From an uncultured Treponema sp. (GTDB taxonomy: Bacteria > Spirochaetota > Spirochaetia > Treponematales > Treponemataceae): a stretch of DNA of 15,413 nucleotides. This document shows positions 6,855-14,334 of this stretch, in pieces (the first letter of the stretch is position 1; the number at the start of each line of letters is the position of its first letter). A program made the translations under genes and the position numbers. The stretch covers positions 1 through 15,413 of the forward strand of contig CALCEK010000082.1 in the NCBI GenBank assembly GCA_937900125.1, given 5' to 3'. The notes under the pieces were generated by a model, which was not told where the DNA came from, made no database searches, and worked only from the letters and a program-made list of their open reading frames with translations.

Positions 6855-7268
6855 ATGCAAAACGATGTTCAGACTATTACAGAGGCAAAAAATCTTGTTC
6901 GCCAGTTGATTCGGCAGGTTGAAAATGTTGAACGTTCCTTTAAAAGCGCGAGAAACTGGGGACTTATAGATTTATTTGGCGGCGGAATGGTGGTTGATGT
7001 TATAAAACACATAAAACTCAATTCTGCAAGTTCGCAGATGAACGAAATAAATCTCAATTTGCAACGGTTACAGCAAATTCTTGGAGGGGTACAGATTCCC
7101 GTGGATTACAGAATGAAAATTGGCGGATTTTCTACTTTTGCCGATTTTGTGTTTGACGGAGTTTTAGCAGATGCTTGGATGACAGGAAAAATCTGGAGCA
7201 GTTTAGAACAAATTCGCGAGCTAAAAAATAAATTATACTCTTTACAAGGAATGCTTTCTAAAATGTAG
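6855..7268 (+). CDS. Conserved small helical protein, function unknown
   Basis: This 137-aa protein is predicted to be mostly helical and soluble, with no signal peptide or clear membrane span. It has heptad-like helices at both ends (VRQLIRQVENVERSF and IRELKNKLYSLQGMLSKM). The middle holds NWGLIDLFGGGMVVDVIKHI and, later, GGFSTFADFVFDGVLADAW. The pattern NWG..D..GGG.....IKH plus a GF.TFADY/F-FDG.(F/L)AD motif also occurs, as I recall, in uncharacterised proteins of Firmicutes, but I cannot name the family. A strong GAGGAGG sits just upstream of ATG 6855, and it lies 11 nt after the FtsH-like ATPase, so it is the third gene of that operon. It could be an adaptor or partner of that ATPase; this is only guilt by association. 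Confidence 0.85.
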   Translation: MQNDVQTITEAKNLVRQLIRQVENVERSFKSARNWGLIDLFGGGMVVDVIKHIKLNSASSQMNEINLNLQRLQQILGGVQIPVDYRMKIGGFSTFADFVFDGVLADAWMTGKIWSSLEQIRELKNKLYSLQGMLSKM

Positions 7269-7287
7269 ATGCCCTATAGTTGTAGCG

Positions 7288-7316
7288 TTGAATCATTCGA
7301 ATTTTATGTATATAAT
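7288..7316 (+). promoter_or_regulatory. Promoter of the XPB helicase operon
   Basis: TTGAAT (7288-7293) and a perfect TATAAT (7311-7316) are 17 nt apart. The -10 ends 8 nt before ATG 7325 and no Shine-Dalgarno lies between them, so the mRNA would be leaderless or have a leader of 1-2 nt. Confidence 0.8.
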
Positions 7317-7324
7317 AGTAAAAT

Positions 7325-9127
7325 ATGCTGAATCTTGAAAATCCCTTGATTGTGCAATCAGATAGAACTCTTCTTTTAGATGTTCACGCGCCCCTTGCAG
7401 AAGAATGTCGCGAATCCCTTATTCCATTTGCAGAGCTTGTGCGTTCCCCCGAACATTTGCACACCTACCAACTTTCGCCACTTTCTTTGTGGAATGCGGT
7501 GGCGGCGGGAATTTCTGGAGATTCTATTGCAAAAACGCTCGAAAAATTTTCCCGCTATGAAATTCCTCAATCGGTGATTCTGTGGATTCAAGAAACAGCT
7601 GCCCGTTTTGGAAAACTCCGAATGGTTTCTGCCCCAACAAAAACTATTGAACGCGATGGAAATTCGTTTACAGAAGAATTTATTTATCTTGTAAGTTCTT
7701 CTCCATTTGTTTACAAAGAGTTGTGTTCTCAACCTTCCACAAAAAAATTGCTTGTTCCCGCTGAATATGAAGAAGTTTGCGGGGACAATTCCGTTTCTCC
7801 TGAAGAAAAAAAATATTGTTTTGTTTTGCCATTGACGGAGCGCGGAACGGTAAAACAAACTTTGTTACAGTTGGGCTGGCCTGTCAAGGACGATGTTCCG
7901 CTTGTTGACGGAGATTTTCTGGATGTTTCCCTAAAAGAAAAAACACTTTCTGGAAAAGATTTTGTCGTTCGTTCCTATCAAAAAGAAGCTGCACATGCTC
8001 TTGTGGGGAATAAAAGTGCTGGTTCTGGATTTGGTACAATCGTTCTTCCGTGCGGAGCGGGAAAAACAATTGTTGGAATGCAGATTATGGCTCTTTTAAA
8101 AACAAATACCTTGATTGTTACAACAAATATTTCGGCAGTTCACCAATGGATTGACGAACTTGTGGACAAAACGAATCTTTGCCGCGAACAAATTGCCGAA
8201 TACACGGGCGAAAATAAAACCGTAAAAAATGTAACAGTTGCAACGTACCAAATTTTAACTTGGCGGCCAGAAAAAGATGGTCCGTATCCGCATTTTTCGC
8301 TTTTTAGACAAAACAATTGGGGGCTTATTATTTATGACGAAGTTCATATGTTGCCCGCTCCAGTTTTTAGAGTTGTTGCAGAGTTGCAGGCGGTTAGGCG
8401 AGTGGGGCTTACCGCAACTCTTGTCCGCGAAGATGGTTGTGAAGGCTACGTTTTTAGTCTTGTAGGTCCAAAACGCTACGATGTTCCTTGGAAAGAATTA
8501 GAGAGAAATCATTGGATCGCAAGTGCCGAATGTGTAGAAGTTCGCCTTGCCCTTGATTCTGAAAAAGAACTTGAATACGCTGTTGCTCCCCAAAGACAAA
8601 AACACAAATTGGCAAGCGTAAATCCCGCAAAAATTGAAGTTGTTTTGGCATTAGTAAAAAAATTTTCGCAAGACAAAATCCTTGTAATCGGACAATATAT
8701 TGACCAATTAAGCGAACTTTCTAAATTGCTATCTGTACCCATAATTACAGGAAAAACGCCCAATTCTGAGCGGGATTCTCTTTATGCTGATTTTAGAAAT
8801 GGAAAAATAAGAGTGCTTGTTGTAAGCAAAGTTGCAAATTTTGCCATTGACTTACCCGATGCAAGTATGGCAATTCAAGTGAGCGGCACTTTTGGAAGCC
8901 GACAAGAAGAGGCTCAACGTTTAGGACGAATTTTGCGCCCAAAAGATAGAACTTCGCGCTTTTTTACGCTAATTACGCGAAATACAGTGGAAGAAGATTT
9001 TGGTTCAAATCGGCAAAAATTCCTTGCTGAACAGGGTTATTCTTACAGAATAATTCGCTACACCGATGAATCTTCGTTGGAAGAATTGGATTCGCCTTTG
9101 GCTTTAGAATGTGGGAAAACTCTATGA
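7325..9127 (+). CDS. XPB/Rad25-like superfamily 2 DNA helicase
   Basis: This 600-aa 3'-5' DNA helicase is of the type linked to repair. The N-terminal region (about 8-98) looks like the helicase-associated domain (Helicase_C_3, PF13625) of bacterial XPB. The motor follows: RSYQ (216-219), motif I LPCGAGKT (241-248), motif II DEVH (338-341), TAT (363-365) directly followed by the XPB hallmark RED (368-370), and motif VI QRLGRILRPK (531-540). All key residues are present. T. pallidum has a similar putative repair helicase, as I recall. Unlike archaeal XPB, no Bax1 nuclease gene is beside it; the next gene overlaps by 4 nt and shares the N-terminal domain pattern. The role is inferred from family. 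Confidence 0.95.
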   Translation: MLNLENPLIVQSDRTLLLDVHAPLAEECRESLIPFAELVRSPEHLHTYQLSPLSLWNAVAAGISGDSIAKTLEKFSRYEIPQSVILWIQETAARFGKLRMVSAPTKTIERDGNSFTEEFIYLVSSSPFVYKELCSQPSTKKLLVPAEYEEVCGDNSVSPEEKKYCFVLPLTERGTVKQTLLQLGWPVKDDVPLVDGDFLDVSLKEKTLSGKDFVVRSYQKEAAHALVGNKSAGSGFGTIVLPCGAGKTIVGMQIMALLKTNTLIVTTNISAVHQWIDELVDKTNLCREQIAEYTGENKTVKNVTVATYQILTWRPEKDGPYPHFSLFRQNNWGLIIYDEVHMLPAPVFRVVAELQAVRRVGLTATLVREDGCEGYVFSLVGPKRYDVPWKELERNHWIASAECVEVRLALDSEKELEYAVAPQRQKHKLASVNPAKIEVVLALVKKFSQDKILVIGQYIDQLSELSKLLSVPIITGKTPNSERDSLYADFRNGKIRVLVVSKVANFAIDLPDASMAIQVSGTFGSRQEEAQRLGRILRPKDRTSRFFTLITRNTVEEDFGSNRQKFLAEQGYSYRIIRYTDESSLEELDSPLALECGKTL

Positions 9128-11241
9128 TAGAAACTTCAAATGACGATTTTAGAATCTTGGCAAAAAAAATAAATTTGTGGAAAGAAAGTTTTGAAACTTT
9201 AGACGATGAGCAATTTTTTGCGATTATGCGGATTTATTTGGGAGAAATAAAAACTCCGTACAATAAACAAAACCTTGTTGACAAATTAACTTCGTTTATT
9301 CACCTTGAAGAAAATCAAAATGTGCTTATAAAAATGCTTTCTAGCGCAGACATAAAAATTATTGCCGTTATAATTTTTATTCGCGAAGCAACTTTTGAAA
9401 AACTCGAACAATTTTTTTTGTCAGCGGAAGAAAAAAATACAGGGTCAACGCGAAAACTCAGCGACAATTTGCAAAATCTAAAAGAACGCCTTATTTTGTT
9501 TGAATACGAAAAATCGGGAAAAAAAATCATTGCAATAAATCCGCTTTTAGAAAACAAATTCAATGAGCTAGTTTCTTTGGAGGCGATTTTTCCGCGCGAA
9601 GAATCGAGTGATTTTTCTGAAAATGAGGAATCGACGATTTTTTTGAACGCTTCGTATATAGCGTCATTTATAACATACGTGGAATCGCATCCAGATTTGT
9701 GCAAAAACAACGGAGAACTTAAAAAAAAGGCAAATTCAGACCTTGAACAAATTTATGGAAAGTCTTGGGAAAAACTGTCGCTTTTAACACGCGCCCTTTT
9801 GGGACTTTCAATTTTTCAGGAGCAAGAAAAAGGAATTTTTGTGGACAATAAACGCCTTGCGCTTTTTGCAAAACTTCCGCGTTCTGTGCAATATGCGTAT
9901 ATTTGTGCGGCATCTTGTGGGCATTTTTCGCGCAGCAGTTTGCAATGTTATGCGCAAGACCTTTTAGATACGCTTTGTTCGCTTCCAAATTACGGTTTAA
10001 CCCGCGAAGAAATTTTGCAGTTTTCGTTTTTGGTAAAAGAGCGAGCGGGAAGTAAAAGGGCAAATTCAGAAAGTCGATTTTCAAAAATTTTAACTCAAGC
10101 GGAATCTGGAACGAATGTAGACAAAAATGCTTCTAGTTTTTTATTGATGGAGAGTATGCTTGATGCGGCTTCTGCATTTGGGCTTTTGCAGGAAAAAACA
10201 AAGCGCAAAGATGGGAAACCTCTTTTTTGTGCATGGAGCGGACTTTGCGATTCAGAAGAAACGCCGTCTTTGGAAAATCTTGTAAGTATAGATGCTTCTT
10301 GTTCTGTCACCATTTTGCCAGGTTTTGATTTACAAAATCTTTTGACTCTTACGCCATTTATGACAATTCAGCATTTTGACACCGCCGCTGTTTTTGAAAT
10401 TGACCGTCAATCTGTGCGCCGAGCTTTTGATTCTGGCTTTGACCCGCAAAAAATCTGTACCCTTTTGGAAAGTTACACTTCTTATGGTGTGCCCCAAAAT
10501 TTGCGGATTCGCTTGGAAGAATGGTTTGCGGTTTATTCTTCGGCATCGCTTTATAATGGCTATGTTTTAAAAGTTTCGCCCGAACTTTCTGAGCGGACAA
10601 AAAACAATCCTCTTTTGTCGCGCCACATTCGTGAAATTTTGGCGGAGGGAATTTTTCTTTTGGATTTTACAAATGCGGAACAAGCGCAAAATGTAATTTC
10701 TAAAAGTGGCTTAGATTTTATTGGAAACGTAAAAACTTCCACCGCAAACACCGATGTTTTGCCATTACCGACCATTCGTTTTGAAAATGCGCATCTGTTT
10801 CCAGAAAAAAAGGGTACAGTTTGCGCTTTTGATTTACAGTTTAGGAAAAATCTTCAACATTCGTTGGTGTCAGAATTAGAATCCATAGAAATGTCGCCAG
10901 AACAGCGCGAAGGTCTTTTAGAACGAATTGAAAATTGCCTTGTGTTAAACAAAAATCAGCTATGCGCTTCTAGCGTTCCTTTTGAAAAATTAGAAGCAAG
11001 CGGAATGGATTATTTGGGAAAAATCCATTTGATTGAACGAGCGATTCAAAATCATAGTTTGCTTGAGATAGAAATGAAATCTTTAAACACATTTCTTGTG
11101 GGGTATCCCTTGGTGTTGAACAAAAAAGGCGGAAATGCAACGGTGGAATTTGAAGTTGCCGCAAATGGTTCTCATCAGCTTGTTTTTGTTGGGAGTGCGA
11201 GCCGAATCAGAAAAATACGGCGTGTTTCTTGCCCTGAATAG
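9124..11241 (+). CDS. XPB-associated protein with helicase-associated (Helicase_C_3-like) domain
   Basis: The 705-aa product starts at ATG 9124, overlapping the helicase stop as ATGA, so translation is probably coupled; an in-frame ATG at 9109 has no better ribosome site. The centre (about 385-475) reads SIDASCSVTILPGFDLQNLL, then TPFMTIQHFDTAAVFEI, SVRRAFDSGFDP and LLESYTSYGVPQNL. It can be laid by eye along the helicase's own N-terminal domain, and fits Helicase_C_3 (PF13625). There is no Walker motif and no nuclease centre I recognise. The first 200 residues are helical and acidic. M. tuberculosis has a similar arrangement of an XPB gene next to a Helicase_C_3 gene, from memory. A protein partner or DNA-binding cofactor of the helicase is the likely role. 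Confidence 0.8.
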   Translation: MIETSNDDFRILAKKINLWKESFETLDDEQFFAIMRIYLGEIKTPYNKQNLVDKLTSFIHLEENQNVLIKMLSSADIKIIAVIIFIREATFEKLEQFFLSAEEKNTGSTRKLSDNLQNLKERLILFEYEKSGKKIIAINPLLENKFNELVSLEAIFPREESSDFSENEESTIFLNASYIASFITYVESHPDLCKNNGELKKKANSDLEQIYGKSWEKLSLLTRALLGLSIFQEQEKGIFVDNKRLALFAKLPRSVQYAYICAASCGHFSRSSLQCYAQDLLDTLCSLPNYGLTREEILQFSFLVKERAGSKRANSESRFSKILTQAESGTNVDKNASSFLLMESMLDAASAFGLLQEKTKRKDGKPLFCAWSGLCDSEETPSLENLVSIDASCSVTILPGFDLQNLLTLTPFMTIQHFDTAAVFEIDRQSVRRAFDSGFDPQKICTLLESYTSYGVPQNLRIRLEEWFAVYSSASLYNGYVLKVSPELSERTKNNPLLSRHIREILAEGIFLLDFTNAEQAQNVISKSGLDFIGNVKTSTANTDVLPLPTIRFENAHLFPEKKGTVCAFDLQFRKNLQHSLVSELESIEMSPEQREGLLERIENCLVLNKNQLCASSVPFEKLEASGMDYLGKIHLIERAIQNHSLLEIEMKSLNTFLVGYPLVLNKKGGNATVEFEVAANGSHQLVFVGSASRIRKIRRVSCPE

Positions 11242-11281
11242 CTTTCCATAAAAATTCTCGTGTAAATTTTCACTTTTGTGT

Positions 11282-11367
11282 TGTCCGTCCGCAAAGAATG
11301 GCTTTGCATATTTCAGTATTTTTTATGCGAAGTGCTTTGGTGTTTTTAAACGGACGGACATTTTTTT
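11282..11367 (+). terminator. Terminator-like structured element with 10-bp outer stem
   Basis: TGTCCGTCCG (11282-11291) and CGGACGGACA (11351-11360) are exact complements, and seven T follow (11361-11367), as in an intrinsic terminator. The 59-nt interior can extend the stem with CAAAG (11292-11296) to CTTTG (11335-11339) and can form GCATA (11306-11310) with TATGC (11324-11328). It sits 40 nt after the stop of the XPB-associated gene. The loop is unusually long for a terminator, so a small structured RNA or a short mobile repeat is also possible. A second small stem (GATGC 11369-11373, GCATC 11384-11388) follows. Confidence 0.6.
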
Positions 11368-11422
11368 CGATGCAAAAAAAAAGGCATCTCAATCAATTTA
11401 AAAATAAAAAGATTCTTTATTG

Positions 11423-11451
11423 CTGACATAACATTTGTAATGTGCTAAACT
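11423..11451 (+). promoter_or_regulatory. Promoter of the aroDE-rpiA operon
   Basis: CTGACA (11423-11428) and TAAACT (11446-11451) are 17 nt apart. The -10 box ends 6 nt before ATG 11458, with no Shine-Dalgarno, which predicts a leaderless mRNA. The -10 matches consensus at four of six positions. Confidence 0.6.
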
Positions 11452-11457
11452 TTCCGT

Positions 11458-12957
11458 ATGGATACACCAAAAGTTTGTTTAACATTGACAGGAAAAACGT
11501 TGCAAGAAGACCTTGCAATTTTAGACAAATATAGAAAATATATTGACATTGCGGAACTTCGCGTTGATTTGCTTGACGATGAGGAGCGACTTTACGCAAG
11601 ACGATTTCCAAAAATGGCGGGGCTTCCTTGCATTTTAACGATTAGGCGTACAAATGATGGTGGACTTTTTGAAGAAGGAGAGGCGGGAAGGACGATTCTC
11701 TTTGCGCGAGCATTAGCTTTTGCAAGTGAAGAGTCAAATAATAATTTTGCATACGTGGATTTTGAAGAAGATTTTAAAGTTTCTTCGTTGCAAGATGCGG
11801 CATTAGCTTTTGGAACAAAAATTATTCGTAGCGTTCACAGTATGGAATCGCCCATAACAGACATTTCTGCAAAGTTGCGCCAGCTTTGCACTACGAGTTA
11901 CGAAATCCCCAAAATTGCATTTATGCCCAACAGCCTTGAAGATGTGGAAAGTTTGTTTGTTCAAGCGGCAAAACTTCCAGATTCTCCACACATTTTGCTT
12001 GCAATGGGAGATTTAGGTGTTCCCACAAGAATTTTAGGTTCTCGCTTAAAAAATTACCTAACGTATACATCTGCCTCAGAATCAAACGGAAAAATTAAAA
12101 ATCTTTCGCACATAGACCCCGTGACTCTTGACGATGTTTATCATTTTAGAAAAATCAATCCGCGAACTCGACTTTTTGGCATAACAGGTTGGCCTCTTGT
12201 TGCAACTTCTAGCCCCCAACTTCACAATCACGGATACGACAAAAAAAATATGGATGCGGTTTACATTCCAGTCCGTGCGGAACAATTTAGGCAAGCTCTT
12301 TCTTTTGCGGATTCAATCGGGATGGAAGGACTTTCTGTAACGATTCCGCACAAGGAAGCAGTTTTTGAACGAATTGCCGATGTTGATACAACTGCGCGAA
12401 TTATTGGTTCTTGCAATACGGTTGTAAAATCTGGCGGAACTTGGCACGGGTTTAACACGGATTTTACGGGTTTTACACGCGCTCTTTGCGAGTTTACTGG
12501 CAAAAAATCACTTATGCACAAAAAAGTTGCCATTATCGGTGCGGGAGGGGCGGCTCGTTCTATTGCCTATGCTGTAAAAAAAATGGGTGGAGCTGCTTGC
12601 GTTTTTAATCGCACTGTTGCCCGTGCAAAAGATATTGCTGACCATTTTGGTTTTAAGTACGCACCATTGTCGCTAGAGGCACTTCCGCTTTTAAAACGCT
12701 ATAACGATGTCATAATTCAGACAACTTCAAAAGGAATGAATGCGCGTATGCCCGCTACAGAGCAAAACGACCCGCTTTACTTTTACGAATTCACAGGAAA
12801 AGAACTTCTTTTTGACATTGTTTATATGCCAAGCGTAACACCAGTTATGCACCGTGCAGCTCTTGCGGGTTGCCGAACGTGCAATGGGTACGATATGCTT
12901 CGCTATCAAGGATATGAACAATTTGAACTTTTTACAGGAGAACGATACGATGGGTAA
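11458..12957 (+). CDS. aroDE: Bifunctional 3-dehydroquinate dehydratase / shikimate dehydrogenase
   Basis: This 499-aa fusion catalyses steps three and four of the shikimate pathway in the cytoplasm. Residues about 1-215 are a type I dehydroquinase: AELRVD (Glu33, Arg35), SVHS with His127, PKIAFMP with the Schiff-base Lys152, and an Arg in LGSRL (196). Residues about 236-499 are AroE: SSPQLHN (251-257), SVTIPHKE with catalytic Lys299, SCNTV (318-322), NTDFTG with Asp335, the Rossmann loop GAGGAARS (361-368), NRT, and a C-terminal YQGYEQFELFTG. All expected residues are present. Fused AroD-AroE enzymes are known from plants, chlamydiae and some spirochetes. rpiA overlaps its end by 8 nt. The coupling of the two activities is inferred. 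Confidence 0.96.
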   Translation: MDTPKVCLTLTGKTLQEDLAILDKYRKYIDIAELRVDLLDDEERLYARRFPKMAGLPCILTIRRTNDGGLFEEGEAGRTILFARALAFASEESNNNFAYVDFEEDFKVSSLQDAALAFGTKIIRSVHSMESPITDISAKLRQLCTTSYEIPKIAFMPNSLEDVESLFVQAAKLPDSPHILLAMGDLGVPTRILGSRLKNYLTYTSASESNGKIKNLSHIDPVTLDDVYHFRKINPRTRLFGITGWPLVATSSPQLHNHGYDKKNMDAVYIPVRAEQFRQALSFADSIGMEGLSVTIPHKEAVFERIADVDTTARIIGSCNTVVKSGGTWHGFNTDFTGFTRALCEFTGKKSLMHKKVAIIGAGGAARSIAYAVKKMGGAACVFNRTVARAKDIADHFGFKYAPLSLEALPLLKRYNDVIIQTTSKGMNARMPATEQNDPLYFYEFTGKELLFDIVYMPSVTPVMHRAALAGCRTCNGYDMLRYQGYEQFELFTGERYDG

Positions 12958-13672
12958 TGTTTCTAAGGACGAACAAAAAAAACTCGCCGCTAAAACTGCG
13001 ATTGATACTCTAATAGAAGAAAATGCAATTTTTAGCGGAATGAAAATTGGGCTGGGAACGGGTTCAACGGCAATGCCTGCGGTAACTCGGCTTTCTGAGC
13101 GGATAAAAGACGGCACTTTGCATGACATAAAAGCGGTTGCAACGAGTTTTCAGACAACACTTGCTTGTGAAACTTTGGGAATTCCCGTTTTTACATTAAA
13201 CGATTCTGTAATTGCGGGGCAACTTGACCTTGCAATTGACGGAGCTGATGAAGTTGCGCCTGAAAAAACACTCATAAAAGGGGGCGGAGCTGCGCTTCTT
13301 TTAGAAAAAATAATCGCTTATAATTCAAAACGATTTGTAATTGTTGCAGATGAATCTAAAGCGGTAAAAAATCACGGAACAGGTTTTGCTCTCCCCGTGG
13401 AAATTATTCCTACAGCGCGGGTTGCCATTTGTAAAGCTTTAAATGCGCTTGGGGCAACACCAATTTTGCGTGAAGGTTTGCGCAAGGCAGGTCCTGTCAT
13501 CACAGATAATGGAAATATGATTTTGGATTGCAAATGGGAATCGCCCGTAAATGCCACAGAGATGGAATACAAAATAAATTCGATTGTTGGCGTTGTTGAA
13601 TGTGGATTTTTTACAAAAATTGTTCCCACCATATTTATAGCCCATACGGACGGAACTGTAGAGCAAAAATAG
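12950..13672 (+). CDS. rpiA: Ribose-5-phosphate isomerase A
   Basis: This 240-aa cytosolic enzyme interconverts ribose-5-phosphate and ribulose-5-phosphate in the non-oxidative pentose phosphate pathway. Family landmarks: GLGTGSTA (34-41) for phosphate binding, DLAIDGADE with Asp97 and Asp100, LIKGGGAALLLEK with Lys110 and Glu119, matching the catalytic set of E. coli RpiA. I chose ATG 12950 (MGNVSKDEQKKLAAKTAID): AGGAG (12936-12940) lies 9 nt upstream. The longer in-frame form from 12854 would only translate the aroDE region out of frame. It overlaps the aroDE stop by 8 nt, so both are made from one mRNA; the pair joins carbon precursor supply to aromatic synthesis loosely. Confidence 0.96.
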   Translation: MGNVSKDEQKKLAAKTAIDTLIEENAIFSGMKIGLGTGSTAMPAVTRLSERIKDGTLHDIKAVATSFQTTLACETLGIPVFTLNDSVIAGQLDLAIDGADEVAPEKTLIKGGGAALLLEKIIAYNSKRFVIVADESKAVKNHGTGFALPVEIIPTARVAICKALNALGATPILREGLRKAGPVITDNGNMILDCKWESPVNATEMEYKINSIVGVVECGFFTKIVPTIFIAHTDGTVEQK

Positions 13673-13817
13673 GTGGTGTTACAGAAAATATACCGCTATT
13701 TTTGCGTGCCATTATGAGCACCAACGATTCCTTTTATCCCCCTAGACGAATTATTTTTTTTTGTATAGTAAATTTGTGGCGTTTTAAACAGCTCATCTTA
13801 CTTTTTAGGGGGATTTT

Positions 13818-13934
13818 ATGAAAAAACTCTTCACTTTAATGACGATTTTACTCTCTGTGACCTTGGTTTCAGTCGGATTTGTTTCTTGCTCGCACGATGT
13901 CTTGCGAGCTTGTCTCAGGGTAAATCGCTTATAA
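13818..13934 (+). CDS. Truncated lipoprotein (signal peptide remnant)
   Basis: This 38-codon reading frame begins MKKLFTLMTILLSVTLVSVG and continues FVSCSHD, a complete lipoprotein signal peptide with Cys24. It has a good ribosome site, AGGGGGA, 4 nt upstream of ATG 13818. After SHD it continues only 12 residues to a stop, and these overlap the 3' end of the convergent PIN toxin gene. A lipoprotein this short would be unusual, so it looks like the 5' end of a larger gene whose body was replaced by the neighbouring toxin-antitoxin cassette. No continuation appears elsewhere in the window. A genuine tiny lipopeptide cannot be excluded. Confidence 0.6.
   Translation: MKKLFTLMTILLSVTLVSVGFVSCSHDVLRACLRVNRL
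13888..13909. repeat. 7-bp inverted repeat at the toxin cassette boundary
   Basis: GCTCGCA (13888-13894) and TGCGAGC (13903-13909) are exact complements with an 8-nt loop. The stem lies 5 nt beyond the toxin stop codon on the minus strand and within the lipoprotein remnant. It lacks a following T-run on either strand. It may be a weak terminator or mark the cassette edge. Confidence 0.45.
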
Positions 13935-14334
13935 GAACAACTTTTGCCTCGCTTACCTGAGAGAGTTGACGGTCGTTCGTTAAAAATGCCTCGCAGGAAC
14001 ATTCAATGCTTGCACAAAGTTGCAATGCATCGGCAAGTTTTATCCCGCGGTATTTCGCTCGGATTTCGGCAGAACGGCGTGCAACCACTTCGTTTATATA
14101 AAGCCGCTGAAACTCGAACTCACGAATAAAATCGTCGTACATTCTGACTTTTTCAAACAGCCCTTCTGCAATCGGCTTTGCTAAAAACTCTGCGTCGGTT
14201 ATAGTCGATGTGTAAAACTCCGCACTCTCAGCCTTATATTTTAATAGCTCTTTTCTAAGAGGCGTAAAAAACGGCTCTATTTTGTCAAGAAAATAGATGA
14301 CCGCGTTTGTGTCAAGAAAAATTCGGCTAGCCAA
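13915..14334 (-). CDS. PIN-domain (VapC-type) ribonuclease toxin
   Basis: This 139-aa toxin has the full set of PIN acidic residues: FLDTNAVIY with Asp8, TDAEF with Glu49, KLADALQLC with Asp102 and FLTND with Asp121. It should be a metal-dependent RNase that inhibits translation when free of its antitoxin. The start is TTG 14334: no ATG fits, and AGAGAGGA (14343-14350) lies 8 nt upstream. It overlaps the antitoxin gene by 8 nt, the usual coupled arrangement. Unlike the VapC at 667-984 it appears intact. The RNA target cannot be inferred. Confidence 0.9.
   Translation of the reverse strand: MASRIFLDTNAVIYFLDKIEPFFTPLRKELLKYKAESAEFYTSTITDAEFLAKPIAEGLFEKVRMYDDFIREFEFQRLYINEVVARRSAEIRAKYRGIKLADALQLCASIECSCEAFLTNDRQLSQVSEAKVVLISDLP

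Larger units (their letters stand above)
3474..10819. repeat. Over-represented octamer GGGTACAG (14 copies, both strands)
   Basis: Exact GGGTACAG on the plus strand begins at 3474, 3680, 4013, 4356, 5751, 5895, 6650, 7087 and 10812. Its complement CTGTACCC begins at 4333, 6623, 6699, 8733 and 10455. All 14 lie within coding sequence and none lies in 1-3400 or 11000-15413. Next to the motif, ATTC follows in four copies and A or T follows in most. Random expectation at this base composition is about 0.2-0.3 copies per 15 kb (my rough estimate). Copies fall in all frames, so the constraint is at DNA level. Confidence 0.85.

Noticed and set aside
13673..13817. Possible terminator of the aroDE-rpiA operon and promoter of the lipoprotein remnant
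   Set aside because: Only 4-bp stems (such as GTGC/GCAC) and AT runs are visible; nothing rises above chance.
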